Assembly (NCBI RefSeq): GCF_003864295.1
Contig: NZ_BDQK01000014.1
Span: forward strand, 1-64,000
Reading direction: 5' to 3'
From: Aphanothece sacrum FPU1
GTDB lineage: Bacteria; Cyanobacteriota; Cyanobacteriia; Cyanobacteriales; Microcystaceae
DNA: 64,000 nt
Positions within the stretch are counted from its first letter, which is position 1. Every line of letters starts with the position of its first letter. The notes beneath the pieces are model-generated. The model worked only from the letters and a program-made list of their open reading frames with translations. It was not told where the DNA came from and made no database searches. This document shows positions 30,518 to 39,734 of the stretch, piece after piece. A program made the translations under genes and the position numbers.

Positions 30518-30629
30518 AGGGCATCGATTCGGTTAGTTGTGTTAGTAGTCGAGTGATCAGCTTAGTTGTTACTGTAGCAAACTATCGCCCATAAAGCACT
30601 ATAATTAGCAGAGATACCCTAAACCTTTT

Positions 30630-30716
30630 GGAGAGGTGGCAGAGTGGTTGAATGCGGCAGTCTCGAAAACTGCTAAAGATTTACGTCTTTCGTGGGTTCA
30701 AATCCCACCCTCTCCG
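30630..30716 (+). tRNA. tRNA-Ser (anticodon CGA)
   Basis: A complete class II tRNA can be drawn. The acceptor GGAGAGG (30630-30636) pairs with CCTCTCC (30709-30715), with G 30716 as discriminator. The anticodon loop CTCGAAA puts CGA at 30664-30666, reading UCG. A long variable arm follows (AAAGATTTACGTCTTT), and the T loop is TTCAAAT. CCA is not encoded. The long variable arm and G discriminator are serine identity features. It lies between dnaJ and the convergent M16 gene. Confidence 0.96.
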
Positions 30717-30741
30717 TTGAAATCAACAATTAAAATTAATG

Positions 30742-32214
30742 TTAACTTTTGTTGGGTTTAGGAATAGTAACATCAACGGTTGTGACATTTTTTCCTAAGT
30801 CACTTAAGGGAGGTTTAATTTCTTCCCCATTCCCCACAACTAAAGTGACAACACCCTCAAGATTAAGATATTTTTTGGCTACTCTTTGAATATCTTCAAC
30901 CGTAGTATTTTTTACCCCTTGCTGATATTTAAAGATAAAATCTTGAGGGTAATCATAATATTCATACGTCATTAAACGAGATAAGGTTTGACTAGGATTC
31001 TCAAACTTGAAAACAAAAGAATTGAGAATGGTTTCTTTAGCATCATCGAGTTCTTTTGAGGTGATAGGTGTGCTGCGTAAACGATCAATTTCTTTCATTA
31101 AAGATTCAACAAAAGCAACAGTAGTTTCCGTACGAGTTTGTCCCCCCGCAACAAACATTCCTGGGTAGTCATAACCCGCATTCCAAGACCCATAAACCGA
31201 ATAAGCTAACCCTTGACGCGATCGCAACTCATTAAATAAACGACCACCAAACCCATTTAAAACACCATTTAAAACAGTTAAAGCAGGATAGTCAGGACTA
31301 TTTAATTCTCCTCCTAAATGGCCCATTAAAACGTTACTTTGGGTTAATTGAGATTGATTGACTAAAAATAGCCCTTTATCATATTTTTGTTCCGCCGTAG
31401 GAATCTTAATATCCGGGTTAGGAGTGGTAGGTTTCCAGTCGCCAAAAGTCTTATTAATCAGTGCTTTCATCGTTTTGAGTTCAAAATCCCCCACAATGCC
31501 TAAAATCATCCGATCTGGACGTACATATTTTTGATGAAACCTGATGACATCCTCACGGGAAATATTATTAAGGGTACTATACTCTTGTGTGCGAGCATAG
31601 GGACTGTTATCCCCATAAATGAGTTTACGTAATTCTCGACCAGCAATATCACCTGGATCATCGTTACGACGGGCAATTTCTCCTTTATTCTGACTTTTCG
31701 CTAATTCAAATTGCTGGGGATCAAAAGCAGGATCACGAATGACTTGACCAAATAAGTCAAATACAGTGTCAATATCTTCGCTGAGGGCGTTAAAACCCGC
31801 ACTTGCTGTCCCAGTTCCTATACTGGTTTCTACTTCTGCGGCCCTTTGTTCTAATAGTTCGTTTAATTGTGCAGGAGGGTATTTTTTCGTTCCTCCGCTT
31901 CGCATTACCGTTCCTGTAATATCGGCTAAACCAACTTTATCGGCTGGTTCTAGACGGGAACCTGTACGGATCATCGCACTTCCTTTGATTAGAGGTAATT
32001 GGCGATCTTCCATCAAATAGACAATCATTCCATTGTCTAAAGTGTATCGTTCATATTTGGGAATCTGAATTTCTGGTAAGGTGGGAAACTGTAAGTCTGT
32101 GTAATGCCGTGGGGTTTGAGCGATCGCTGGTGCGCGGAATGTACATATTAACAGAATAGTCAGTACAATTAAGCTGAGCCAGCGAAAGCGTTTTAAATGT
32201 TTATCTTGGGTCAT
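30742..32214 (-). CDS. M16-family peptidase homologue without the zinc-binding HxxEH motif
   Basis: A signal peptide (about 1-33, LSLIVLTILLICTFRAPAIAQ) precedes two M16 half-domains in 490 residues. The fold markers LDNGMIVYLMEDRQLPL, GLADITGTVMRSGGTKKY and VRPDRMILGIVGDF are clear. Where active M16 enzymes have HFLEHMLFKGT, this protein has LADITGTVMRSGG, so neither histidine nor the glutamate of HxxEH is present. Many bacteria encode an inactive M16 subunit that pairs with an active one; no active partner is visible here. It is probably periplasmic. Confidence 0.88.
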   Translation of the reverse strand: MTQDKHLKRFRWLSLIVLTILLICTFRAPAIAQTPRHYTDLQFPTLPEIQIPKYERYTLDNGMIVYLMEDRQLPLIKGSAMIRTGSRLEPADKVGLADITGTVMRSGGTKKYPPAQLNELLEQRAAEVETSIGTGTASAGFNALSEDIDTVFDLFGQVIRDPAFDPQQFELAKSQNKGEIARRNDDPGDIAGRELRKLIYGDNSPYARTQEYSTLNNISREDVIRFHQKYVRPDRMILGIVGDFELKTMKALINKTFGDWKPTTPNPDIKIPTAEQKYDKGLFLVNQSQLTQSNVLMGHLGGELNSPDYPALTVLNGVLNGFGGRLFNELRSRQGLAYSVYGSWNAGYDYPGMFVAGGQTRTETTVAFVESLMKEIDRLRSTPITSKELDDAKETILNSFVFKFENPSQTLSRLMTYEYYDYPQDFIFKYQQGVKNTTVEDIQRVAKKYLNLEGVVTLVVGNGEEIKPPLSDLGKNVTTVDVTIPKPNKS

Positions 32215-32405
32215 GGACAGTTTGGATAACTATTTGCATTAATCACTTTCATTGTGATATATCCCGCCCCCTATTGGCCGCCATGAACATCATCACAAAC
32301 CCAATTCATACTTTATCCATTTTGTCAAGACTTTGAGGTTAACCCCAATTTAACCTCTTAAGGGTAGATTAAAAGGCAAAAGAAAGGGTCAGGAACAATG
32401 AGAAA

Positions 32406-32513
32406 ATGGACGTTACTATAGTAATCCAAGCAATTTCAATATCAATCGGTTTCATGATAATTTTAATTAAACACTTCAAACAACACCTTAACCGTGATCA
32501 TAACTCATACTGA
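32406..32513 (+). CDS. Possible 35-residue single-helix membrane peptide
   Basis: An ATG at 32406 opens a 35-codon frame (MDVTIVIQAISISIGFMIIL then a basic tail IKHFKQHLNRDH) with stop at 32511-32513. The hydrophobic helix plus polar tail is typical of small membrane proteins or hydrophobic toxins. A weak AGGAA (32390-32394) lies about 12 bases upstream. It sits in the otherwise empty 479-base gap between the divergent M16 and mnmE genes. It may be chance. Confidence 0.3.
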   Translation: MDVTIVIQAISISIGFMIILIKHFKQHLNRDHNSY

Positions 32514-32693
32514 TTTAAAGTACATGGGGGAAAATACGACTTTTGAGTAGGAACTTCTTGTCCGTATTTTTTCTAATCATGATTGAGTTCTATTCAGCAC
32601 ATTTAAGCTAACATTTTTAGGAGCAAAAGTCAACCCTTAGACAATAATTTATCATAAGTATTTAGTTTAATCAATTCTTAATTTATTCAATTT

Positions 32694-34073
32694 ATGTTTA
32701 AAGTTACGCCTGGAGATACCATTGCTGCCATCGCTACTGCCATTGTTCCCCAAGAGGGCAGTATCGGCATTGTGCGTCTGTCGGGTAACAATTCTTTATC
32801 TATTGCTCGTACTATATTTAATACACCTGGTCAACAAATTTGGGAAAGTCATCGCATTCTTTACGGTTATATTCGTCATCCTCTGACACAACAAATCATC
32901 GATGAAGCCCTATTACTTTTAATGTTAGCTCCTCGTTCTTATACCCGTGAAGATGTGATTGAATTTCATTGTCATGGGGGCATTATTCCTGTCCAACAGG
33001 TATTACAATTATGTCTTGAACAAGGGGCCAGATTAGCTCAACCTGGGGAATTTACTTTAAGGGCGTTTCTCAATGGTAGAATCGATTTAACTCAGGCAGA
33101 AAGCATTGCTGACTTGGTGGGAGCGCGATCGCCTCAAGCGTCTCAATTAGCTTTAGGGGGATTACAAGGTAAACTTGCTGCTCCTATTCGTCAATTACGT
33201 CATGATTGCTTAGATATATTAGCTGAAATTGAGGCTAGAATCGATTTTGAGGAAGACTTACCTCCTTTAGATGAAAGTCTTGTTTCTCAGGGATTACAGG
33301 ACGTTTTAAGGCAAGTTGAGGGCATTTTACAGACGGCCGATCAAGGGGAATTACTCCGTAGTGGGTTAAAAGTGGCTATTGTCGGTCGTCCTAATGTGGG
33401 AAAATCGAGTTTATTAAATGCCTGGAGTCGTAGCGATCGCGCGATTGTGACGGATTTACCGGGAACGACAAGGGATGTGGTAGAATCTCATTTAGTTGTG
33501 GGCGGAATTCCCATTCAAGTGTTAGATACTGCTGGAATTCGAGACACTTTAGATCAGGTAGAAAAAATTGGGGTTGAGCGATCGCGTCAAGCTGCCCGTT
33601 ATGCTGATTTAATATTATTAACTATTGATGCTCAAACGGGATGGACTAACCAAGATGAAGTGATCTATCAAGAAGTTAAGCACCGTCCCTTAATTTTAGT
33701 TATTAATAAGACAGATTTAGCTGAGGCAGATTTAATTAAATTTCCTGCACAAATTCAACAAATTGTCAAGACAGTAGCCGCTAAAAATCAAGGAATTGAC
33801 CAATTAGAAAACGCTATTTTAACTTCAGTTTATGGAGAGAATATTAAGGCTAGTAATTTGGACTTAGCTATTAATCAAAGACAAGCGGCAGCCTTAACCC
33901 GTGCTAAAATAGCCTTAGAACAGGTACAAGAAACAATTATAAATCAACTGCCTTTAGATTTTTGGACAATTGATTTACGGGCCACCATTCAAGCATTAGG
34001 AGAAATTACAGGAGAAGAAATAACAGAATCTGTATTAGATAGAATTTTTAGTCGGTTTTGTATTGGCAAATAA
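32694..34073 (+). CDS. mnmE: tRNA-modification GTPase MnmE
   Basis: With MnmG, MnmE modifies the wobble uridine of several tRNAs (5-carboxymethylaminomethyl group). The 459 residues contain the N-terminal formyl-THF-binding part ([24 protein letters not shown]), the helical domain, and an inserted G domain with [12 protein letters not shown] (about 228-239), LPGTTRD (G2), DTAGIR (G3) and NKTD (G4). The C-terminus ends with the family-specific FCIGK, whose cysteine is catalytically important. Length and order are normal. Confidence 0.97.
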   Translation: MFKVTPGDTIAAIATAIVPQEGSIGIVRLSGNNSLSIARTIFNTPGQQIWESHRILYGYIRHPLTQQIIDEALLLLMLAPRSYTREDVIEFHCHGGIIPVQQVLQLCLEQGARLAQPGEFTLRAFLNGRIDLTQAESIADLVGARSPQASQLALGGLQGKLAAPIRQLRHDCLDILAEIEARIDFEEDLPPLDESLVSQGLQDVLRQVEGILQTADQGELLRSGLKVAIVGRPNVGKSSLLNAWSRSDRAIVTDLPGTTRDVVESHLVVGGIPIQVLDTAGIRDTLDQVEKIGVERSRQAARYADLILLTIDAQTGWTNQDEVIYQEVKHRPLILVINKTDLAEADLIKFPAQIQQIVKTVAAKNQGIDQLENAILTSVYGENIKASNLDLAINQRQAAALTRAKIALEQVQETIINQLPLDFWTIDLRATIQALGEITGEEITESVLDRIFSRFCIGK

Positions 34074-34252
34074 AGTGTTTTCTCTGTGGGATAAATACAT
34101 GACAACAGCGAAAAGTCAAGAGATAACGTCTATGAAACCCTAAATGAACAGTTTTTACCTTAAATCTTGATCAGTATTAATAACTAACCTGACTAGGTGA
34201 ATCTAGTTTTTTGCTTGACAACTCATAATCATTACGAATACACTTTATTAAT

Positions 34253-34269
34253 AAACTCATAATGAGTTT
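34253..34269. promoter_or_regulatory. Palindromic site in the dps promoter region
   Basis: AAACTCATAATGAGTTT at 34253-34269 is an exact 17-base palindrome around a central A/T, ending 26 bases before the dps ATG. TTGACA at 34215-34220 lies upstream. The size suits an operator for a dimeric repressor such as a Fur/PerR-type protein, which commonly controls dps, but the sequence is not a clear match to a known box. Confidence 0.5.
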
Positions 34270-34295
34270 AAGATAGATTTAAAGTAAAGATAACT

Positions 34296-34829
34296 ATGGC
34301 AAGCGCACAAGTCACACAAGTGAAACCCAAAGCTGTTTTCTATCCCACCCGTATTGATATCCCTGTGGATGTTCGTCAAAAAATTGTTCCCATTCTCAGC
34401 CAAACTTTAGCCACCAGTTTAGATCTCAAAACCCAAGTTAAACAAGCGCATTGGAATGTGAAAGGACTGAATTTTTATCAGTTGCATGAACTATTTGATG
34501 CGATGGCAAAAGAATTAGAAGGATATGTAGACATGGTAGCCGAAAGAATTACCACCCTTGGGGGAACCGCCCTGGGAACCGCCAGAATAGCTGCTTCTGA
34601 TTCTTTAATTTCTGAATATCCTTATGATATTGCAGATGGTGTTGAACATATTACCGCATTAGCTCAACGGTATGCTATTTATGCTGCTCATCTACGTTCA
34701 GGAATTGAGAAAACGAACACATTAGGAGATGCGGATACAGCAGATTTATACACAGAAATTTCTCGTGACATTGATAAGAGTTTATGGTTCTTAGAAGCCC
34801 ATCTTACCCAGAAAATGAATCTCAGCTAA
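34296..34829 (+). CDS. dps: Dps-type ferritin-like DNA-protection protein
   Basis: Dps forms 12-subunit shells that oxidise and store iron, protecting DNA from peroxide. The 177 residues show the dinuclear iron-site residues in KQAHWNVKGLNFYQLHELFD (about 49-68, His and Asp ligands) and YVDMVAERITTLGG (Asp/Glu ligands), followed by the helices of the four-helix bundle. The start is the ATG at 34296. An exact palindrome precedes it and a strong intrinsic terminator follows, so it is a single-gene transcript. Confidence 0.95.
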   Translation: MASAQVTQVKPKAVFYPTRIDIPVDVRQKIVPILSQTLATSLDLKTQVKQAHWNVKGLNFYQLHELFDAMAKELEGYVDMVAERITTLGGTALGTARIAASDSLISEYPYDIADGVEHITALAQRYAIYAAHLRSGIEKTNTLGDADTADLYTEISRDIDKSLWFLEAHLTQKMNLS

Positions 34830-34854
34830 TCAATGCAGTATTATCCTAACCATA

Positions 34855-34877
34855 GCCCGCAGATGCGGGCTTTTTCC
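34855..34877 (+). terminator. Intrinsic terminator of dps
   Basis: AGCCCGC (34855-34861) pairs perfectly with GCGGGCT (34866-34872) around an AGAT loop and runs into TTTTT. It lies 26 bases after the dps stop codon. Confidence 0.9.
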
Positions 34878-34898
34878 CTTTGGGGATGTACAAAAAAT

Positions 34899-35237
34899 TT
34901 AAAATAAAGATGGATTAACAAGTTGATTTCCTAACCATTTTAAATAATTATTACTCTCGGAAACAATGGGTAAAGCAATAATTTCAGGAACTTCATAAGG
35001 ATGTATTTCTATTATAGTTTTTTCTAGTAAATCATAAACACTTTGATGACTTTTAATCAAACATAACCATTCTTGATCACAATTAATTTTATCTTGCCAC
35101 CAATAATAACTAGAAATTGAATCAATAATTTGTATACAAGCAGCTAATCTTTTTTCTAATAAATGTCTTGTTATTTTTTCAGCATCTTCTTTGTTGGAAG
35201 TTGTTGTTATAACCATAATATATTGATCTGACATCAT
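34899..35237 (-). CDS. cutA: CutA1-like divalent cation tolerance protein
   Basis: The 112 residues match the trimeric CutA1 family: VITTTSNKEDAEKITRHLLEKRLAACIQII at the start, the aromatic core SSYYWWQDKI, LIKSHQSVYDLLEKTI, and the family signature HPYEVPEIIALPI near residue 78. CutA1 proteins are linked to copper and divalent metal tolerance, though the exact mechanism is unclear. The gene converges on dps and ends 27 bases from its terminator. MMSDQ offers two start codons; AGGAGA lies just upstream (reading the minus strand). Confidence 0.93.
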   Translation of the reverse strand: MMSDQYIMVITTTSNKEDAEKITRHLLEKRLAACIQIIDSISSYYWWQDKINCDQEWLCLIKSHQSVYDLLEKTIIEIHPYEVPEIIALPIVSESNNYLKWLGNQLVNPSLF

Positions 35238-35289
35238 TATGATCTCCTTTGTAAATTTTTATATTTAGGTTTGATTAAGGTAAAAAAAC

Positions 35290-35475
35290 GGTTCTACCGG
35301 ACTTACTATGTTAAACTAATAATTAATAAAAGGCCAAAGCCTTATCCTATAGAAACAAAGTCCGACGAGCGCGGACAGCCATTCTAGGTTGGGTAGGCAA
35401 CCTTTGTTTGGTAGGAGTCAACGGCCGTTTACCCCTACGATGAACGAGTTAAAACCTATTATTTGTGATAATTTA
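35290..35475 (+). repeat. Four-hairpin foldback element, copy 1 (with inserted palindrome)
   Basis: The element starts GGTTCTACCGGAC and contains in order AAGGC..GCC..., GTCCGACGAGCGCGGAC and AGGTTG..GGCAACCT. Where other copies have the fourth hairpin arm TTAACTC, this one has the GTAGGAGTCAACGG palindrome (35411-35438) followed by the surviving arm GAGTTAAAACC and the right end TATTATTTGTGATAATTTA. One repeat family has therefore inserted into another. An AATTCAT/AATTTAT heptamer tract (about 35490-35557) follows. Confidence 0.8.
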
Positions 35476-35562
35476 GGCTTGCTATAAGACAAATTATAAT
35501 TTATAATTCATAATTCATAATTCATAATTTATAATTTATAATTCATAATTCATAATTCAGCT

Positions 35563-36438
35563 ATGGCCCATTCTAAACTAACTTTACCTAGTGTTTCCCG
35601 TCTAAATTTATCACAACGACTGATGATCATAGGCATAGGAATCACAATTTTTTGGATTTTAATCGCATTTTTGGCCCCCATTCTACAAACCATAGGATTA
35701 ATTCAAGATCCCACAGAATTATTAAGTAATAATCCCATAGAACCCCCTAGTATTTCCCATTGGTTCGGCACAAATTTAAGAGGTTATGATGTTTTTTCCC
35801 GGACTCTTTTGGGTTCCCAAGCAGCCTTAAAAGTTGTCTTTTTATCCACCATATTATCAATGATTATCGGGGTTCCTTTAGGGTTAATTAGTGGTTATTT
35901 AGGAGGTAAAGTAGACCGAATTTTATTATTTTTAATGGATACAATATATACCATACCAGGATTATTACTGTCAATCACTTTAGCATTTGTCTTAGGTCGT
36001 GGTATTTTAAATGTAGCCATTGCTGTTAGTATTTCTTATATTCCCCAATATTATCGAATTGTTCGCAATCATACTACCAGTGTTAAAAATGAATTATTTA
36101 TTGAAGCAGCTAAAGCAATGGGAGCAACTTCTACCCATGTTTTATCTCGATATTTATTCTTTAATGTGATTCAAAGTGTCCCCGTTTTATTTACATTAAA
36201 TGCGGCTGATGCTATCTTGGTATTAGGCGGATTAGGCTTTTTAGGATTAGGATTACCCGAAGAAGTACCCGAATGGGGACATGATCTCAAAGAAGCTTTA
36301 AGCGATTTATCCACAGGGGTTTGGTGGACAACCCTTTTTCCGGGACTAGGAATGACTTTGATGGTAGTTGGGTTATCATTTATTGGAGAAGGCATTAGTG
36401 AGATGTTTAACCCCACATTACGTAATCAAAGAAAATAG
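35563..36438 (+). CDS. Dpp/Opp-type ABC transporter permease (DppC-like)
   Basis: The 291 residues form a peptide/nickel-type inner-membrane permease: an N-terminal helix (about 22-45), a periplasmic loop with HWFGTNLRGYDVFSRTLLG (the FGTD-type motif of DppC proteins), and five further helices. The cytoplasmic EAA loop is EAAKAMGATSTHVLSRYLF, which contacts the ATPase. The C-terminal GPLGMTL-like segment appears as PGLGMTLMVVGLSFIGEG. No ATPase or binding protein is adjacent; the DppB-like partner may be the permease at 41944. The heptamer repeat ends directly before the start codon. Confidence 0.92.
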   Translation: MAHSKLTLPSVSRLNLSQRLMIIGIGITIFWILIAFLAPILQTIGLIQDPTELLSNNPIEPPSISHWFGTNLRGYDVFSRTLLGSQAALKVVFLSTILSMIIGVPLGLISGYLGGKVDRILLFLMDTIYTIPGLLLSITLAFVLGRGILNVAIAVSISYIPQYYRIVRNHTTSVKNELFIEAAKAMGATSTHVLSRYLFFNVIQSVPVLFTLNAADAILVLGGLGFLGLGLPEEVPEWGHDLKEALSDLSTGVWWTTLFPGLGMTLMVVGLSFIGEGISEMFNPTLRNQRK

Positions 36439-36455
36439 TAGAAGTTAATGATTAT

Positions 36456-36615
36456 GGTTCTATCGGACAAACTATGCTAAATTAATAATTAATGACATAC
36501 TCAAGTCTGATCCTATAAAGACTAAGTCCGCCTGCGCGGACAGCCATTCTAGGTTGCGTAGGCAAACTTTGTTTGTATAGCTTAACTATGAACGAGCTAA
36601 GGTCTATCTATTATT
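36456..36615 (+). repeat. Four-hairpin foldback element, copy 2
   Basis: The copy starts GGTTCTATCGGACAAACTATGC and continues with GTCCGCCTGCGCGGAC, TAGGTTGCGTAGGCAA and TATAGCTTAACTATGAACGAG, in the same order as copy 1. Pairing in the first and last hairpins is decayed. It lies directly downstream of the ABC permease. Confidence 0.75.
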
Positions 36616-36634
36616 ATCGACTAAAAACTTCACA

Positions 36635-36745
36635 TTAATTAACCACTAAAGGACGAACTTCTTCATTAGTTAAAAAAGCAGCATATTGGAGAGATTGACA
36701 AATATCCTCTGGTTCTAAATCGGGAGTAACTCCGACATATATTTT
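36635..36745 (-). pseudogene. Remnant resembling the C-terminal half of a DUF433 antitoxin-like gene
   Basis: On the minus strand a 36-codon open stretch reads YVGVTPDLEPEDICQSLQYA followed by AFLTNEEVRPL and a stop at 36635-36637. The LEPEDI-LQYAA pattern is that of the C-terminal helices of DUF433 proteins, which are often antitoxin-like and common in cyanobacteria. A stop at 36746-36748 cuts it off upstream, and no N-terminal half is present. The family call is tentative. Confidence 0.4.
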
Positions 36746-36805
36746 CTAGCAATATCTTGGGAGAGCATCTCTAAAAATCCCCTTTTTAAGGGGGATTTAG
36801 GGGTA

Positions 36806-37795
36806 TCAATTAGTTAATAAATCCCTGAGGGTTTGTGTCTCTAAACGAGGGCCATAAGTGGTTACAATACGAGAAGAAGCACGGGAGGCTAAATCACCTG
36901 CTTGTCCATAGGTCATGCCGTGGGTGATACCATATAAAAAGGCTCCAGCATACATATCTCCTGCACCTACTGTATCAATCGCTTGCACCGGATAGGGCCT
37001 AATTTCGAGCATTTCCTGACCATCAAAGATCACTGAACCCTTGGCCCCACGAGTAATCGCAAACCCTTTAGTTAAGGCTTTAAAATAGGCGATCGCTTGC
37101 GAAAAATCCTCTGTTTGGCTAATTTTCAAGGCTTCTGATTCATTGGCAAAGATAAAATCTAAACCAGATCCAATCATTTGTAATAACCCATCGTGAAAAA
37201 ATTGGGCCATATTGGGATCAGATAAAGATAAAGTGGTTTTAACCCCTGAATTTTCGGCAATTTCCCTAGCTTTAATAGCAGCAGTTTTAGCGGTGTCAGA
37301 TGTTACCAAATAACCTTCAAGATAAAGATATTCCGAGTCTGCGATCGCGTCTGAAACTAATTCATTTTCGGAGAGACTTGCTGAAATACCTAAAAAGGTA
37401 TTCATGGTACGATCAGCATCAGGAGTGACCATTACGAGGCATTTTCCTGTAGTTCCTACTGTTTCTTCATCATTATGGACATTGGTGTCTAAACCACAAC
37501 TGTTTAAGTCTTGTAAATAAAAGATTCCTGCTTCATCTTTAGCTACTTTACAGGAATAAAAACCATTTCCCCCTAATTGACTAATTGCTACCATTGTATT
37601 AGCAGCAGAACCTCCACCACTTTTTTTACAGAGGTTTCCGTTTAATTTTTCAACAATTTCTCCTTGACGCATTTCATCAACTAAGGTCATTACTCCTTTG
37701 TCAATATTAAGTTCTTGGAGTAGAGAAGATGTGACGGAAAATTCCATATCAACCAACGCATTACCCACACCATAAACATGATACTTTTTACCCAT
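36806..37795 (-). CDS. Adenosine kinase (PfkB/ribokinase family)
   Basis: The 329 residues have the PfkB layout: N-terminal [13 protein letters not shown] (di-Gly substrate loop region), [19 protein letters not shown] (about 58-76), and the C-terminal signature [16 protein letters not shown] (about 273-288) with the catalytic aspartate and anion hole. The closest fit is the adenosine kinase-type sugar kinases of cyanobacteria, which recycle adenosine to AMP. The substrate is inferred from family resemblance only. It is transcribed alone, with the YiaA/B-like gene 72 bases upstream on the same strand. Confidence 0.88.
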   Translation of the reverse strand: MGKKYHVYGVGNALVDMEFSVTSSLLQELNIDKGVMTLVDEMRQGEIVEKLNGNLCKKSGGGSAANTMVAISQLGGNGFYSCKVAKDEAGIFYLQDLNSCGLDTNVHNDEETVGTTGKCLVMVTPDADRTMNTFLGISASLSENELVSDAIADSEYLYLEGYLVTSDTAKTAAIKAREIAENSGVKTTLSLSDPNMAQFFHDGLLQMIGSGLDFIFANESEALKISQTEDFSQAIAYFKALTKGFAITRGAKGSVIFDGQEMLEIRPYPVQAIDTVGAGDMYAGAFLYGITHGMTYGQAGDLASRASSRIVTTYGPRLETQTLRDLLTN

Positions 37796-37867
37796 AAATA
37801 CTCCTTAAGGTTATAGGAGAATTAATATCATGTTTGGGGTATATTTGGCAACAACATAGAAAGGTTT

Positions 37868-38146
37868 TCAGTGGAGATCATGTCCGCTTAGTAATTTTTC
37901 GACTTTTGCTTCTTCGACACGGGAAATAAGTTTTTTGCTTTCATGTAAATCTCGTTGAGTTTTTACTAAACTAATAGTTGAACCTACGGTAAATGTTAAT
38001 CCCATTCCCATATAACCCTTGACCCAGTTATCAACGGGTAAAAATAAAATTCCGATAGAGGTTGCGCAGATCGATAAAATAAAAGATAACCAAGTCTGAA
38101 TCACCCATGCAGAACTATGATCTTGGGATAAATTTGGCTTATTCAT
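37868..38146 (-). CDS. YiaA/YiaB-family small membrane protein
   Basis: The 92 residues contain two membrane helices (about 17-36 and 45-63) and the family pattern WVIQTWLSFILSICATSIGI...VKGYMGMGLTFTVGSTISLVKTQRD. YiaA/YiaB proteins are small inner-membrane proteins without a known function. A charged C-terminal helix follows. It lies just upstream of the adenosine kinase gene on the same strand and may be co-transcribed. Confidence 0.85.
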   Translation of the reverse strand: MNKPNLSQDHSSAWVIQTWLSFILSICATSIGILFLPVDNWVKGYMGMGLTFTVGSTISLVKTQRDLHESKKLISRVEEAKVEKLLSGHDLH

Positions 38147-38259
38147 CTCTTTTTCTCTTGTGATACTAAGGAGTAAATGTCTCTAAATTTTCTTCCAGTA
38201 TAATTAATTAATTTAGAAACAATTAAACATTGTGACACTTATTTAACTGGATAAGTTAT

Positions 38260-39591
38260 CTATTTTTTATCTGCATGAACATAATCAATAAAATAAAACT
38301 GGGGTTCTAACCACCATTTGAGCCAACTATAAACCCCTAATCCTAAGATAGCAAACCCAACCAAAAATAAGCCCAAATTTTTACGAAGTTCATCGGGCAT
38401 AACTACAACAATAAGCACAGTTAAAACAAAATAAGTTAATAAGAAAAATTGTAATCTCTGAATCTGTTTTAAAGTATTACGACAACTGATACAATGTTGT
38501 GTATGTTGTTGATAACGATCTAAAACTTCTCGACGGTTATTATTAAGAGTTAATGAGGTATTATTAATGCCAACTTTATCCCAAGGTAATTTTCCTTGAC
38601 AATACATATCGAACCAACGACGAAACTCAATAACCATTCTATCTGCATCTGTGGGCATTTTATAAGCTGTTTTCCAACTTTCATGAGCTTGTCTTTGTTG
38701 TAATACATATTCTTGTTGATTTAAGAGAATCATATCTCCTTCTAAAACGGGATTACGAATCATTAAATGAGTCCACCAACGAGGAGTTAAACTATGAATT
38801 ATCTTGGCAAAGTTACGGGGAAATTGAGCCACAATTCTTGATTTTCCGGGGGATACAGGAAGACAATAAACTACTAATCCTATTTGTTTATCTTGCTCAA
38901 TATTACTAATAGAATATTCTAAACGACATGGTGGTTCAAAGGTAATGATTGTACTGCGATCGCCGTCAATTTCAACTTTAATTATTGTCGAGCTTGATTC
39001 TACAATTTTAAGAGGAATAGGTTTCCCTAGATTGCGGTTTCCTTGAATGCCATGATGAGCAAAAGGAACATGACTGGGATCAGCTACATTTTCAACTAAA
39101 GTTTGCGAATCATAAGCCATATCTCGTACATAAGAAGACCAAACAAAGCCTTTACTTTTATCAATATTAGGAGACAAAGAAAGAGGAGTTTTTTCGGCTA
39201 ATTCTTGACTATTGGCATCAGGCCAAACCCATAATAAATCATTTTGTTCCCGACAAGGAAATACAGTACAAGCAAAATTGGCTTGATTTTTTGTTACTAA
39301 ATCGGGATTTTCTGCTTGGGGAATTCGTTGGCAAATTCCTGTTTTATCAAATTCCCATCCATGATAACTACACATTAAATAACCGCTTTTTTCATCAATT
39401 CTGCCCTCACTTAAAGGGGCTAAACGATGAGGACATTGATCTAAAAATACTTGATAAGTTGGGGATGATTTAGGTTTCCAGATTACTAAATTTAACCCTA
39501 ATAACATTATCTTCGTTGGTCGTTGTGGATCAAGATCTTCGACGGGAGAAAGAGGATACCATTGTTGAAAAAAATTGAATTGAGAGATCAT
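38260..39591 (-). CDS. Rieske oxygenase of the pheophorbide a oxygenase (PaO) family
   Basis: The 443 residues show an N-terminal Rieske [2Fe-2S] site, CPHRLAPLSEGR (about 48-59) and CSYHGWEF (about 74-81). The mononuclear iron site follows in the middle (ENVADPSHVPFAHHGIQG, about 168-185), with a C-terminal CxxC (HCISC) and two membrane helices near the end. This arrangement is typical of the PaO/TIC55 family in plants and cyanobacteria, which oxygenates chlorophyll breakdown products or related ring substrates at membranes. The exact substrate is unknown. Confidence 0.9.
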   Translation of the reverse strand: MISQFNFFQQWYPLSPVEDLDPQRPTKIMLLGLNLVIWKPKSSPTYQVFLDQCPHRLAPLSEGRIDEKSGYLMCSYHGWEFDKTGICQRIPQAENPDLVTKNQANFACTVFPCREQNDLLWVWPDANSQELAEKTPLSLSPNIDKSKGFVWSSYVRDMAYDSQTLVENVADPSHVPFAHHGIQGNRNLGKPIPLKIVESSSTIIKVEIDGDRSTIITFEPPCRLEYSISNIEQDKQIGLVVYCLPVSPGKSRIVAQFPRNFAKIIHSLTPRWWTHLMIRNPVLEGDMILLNQQEYVLQQRQAHESWKTAYKMPTDADRMVIEFRRWFDMYCQGKLPWDKVGINNTSLTLNNNRREVLDRYQQHTQHCISCRNTLKQIQRLQFFLLTYFVLTVLIVVVMPDELRKNLGLFLVGFAILGLGVYSWLKWWLEPQFYFIDYVHADKK

Positions 39592-39734
39592 ATCAAATAC
39601 AGTTTAGTTAGGCTATTTATGTAGAGACAATTTATCAATTGCCTCTACGGGGTTTCATTAACTATATCACTAGGATTTTAGTTTTTTGTACTGATAAAAG
39701 GTGACTTCTGCTATACTCTTGAAAAGCTTATAGA

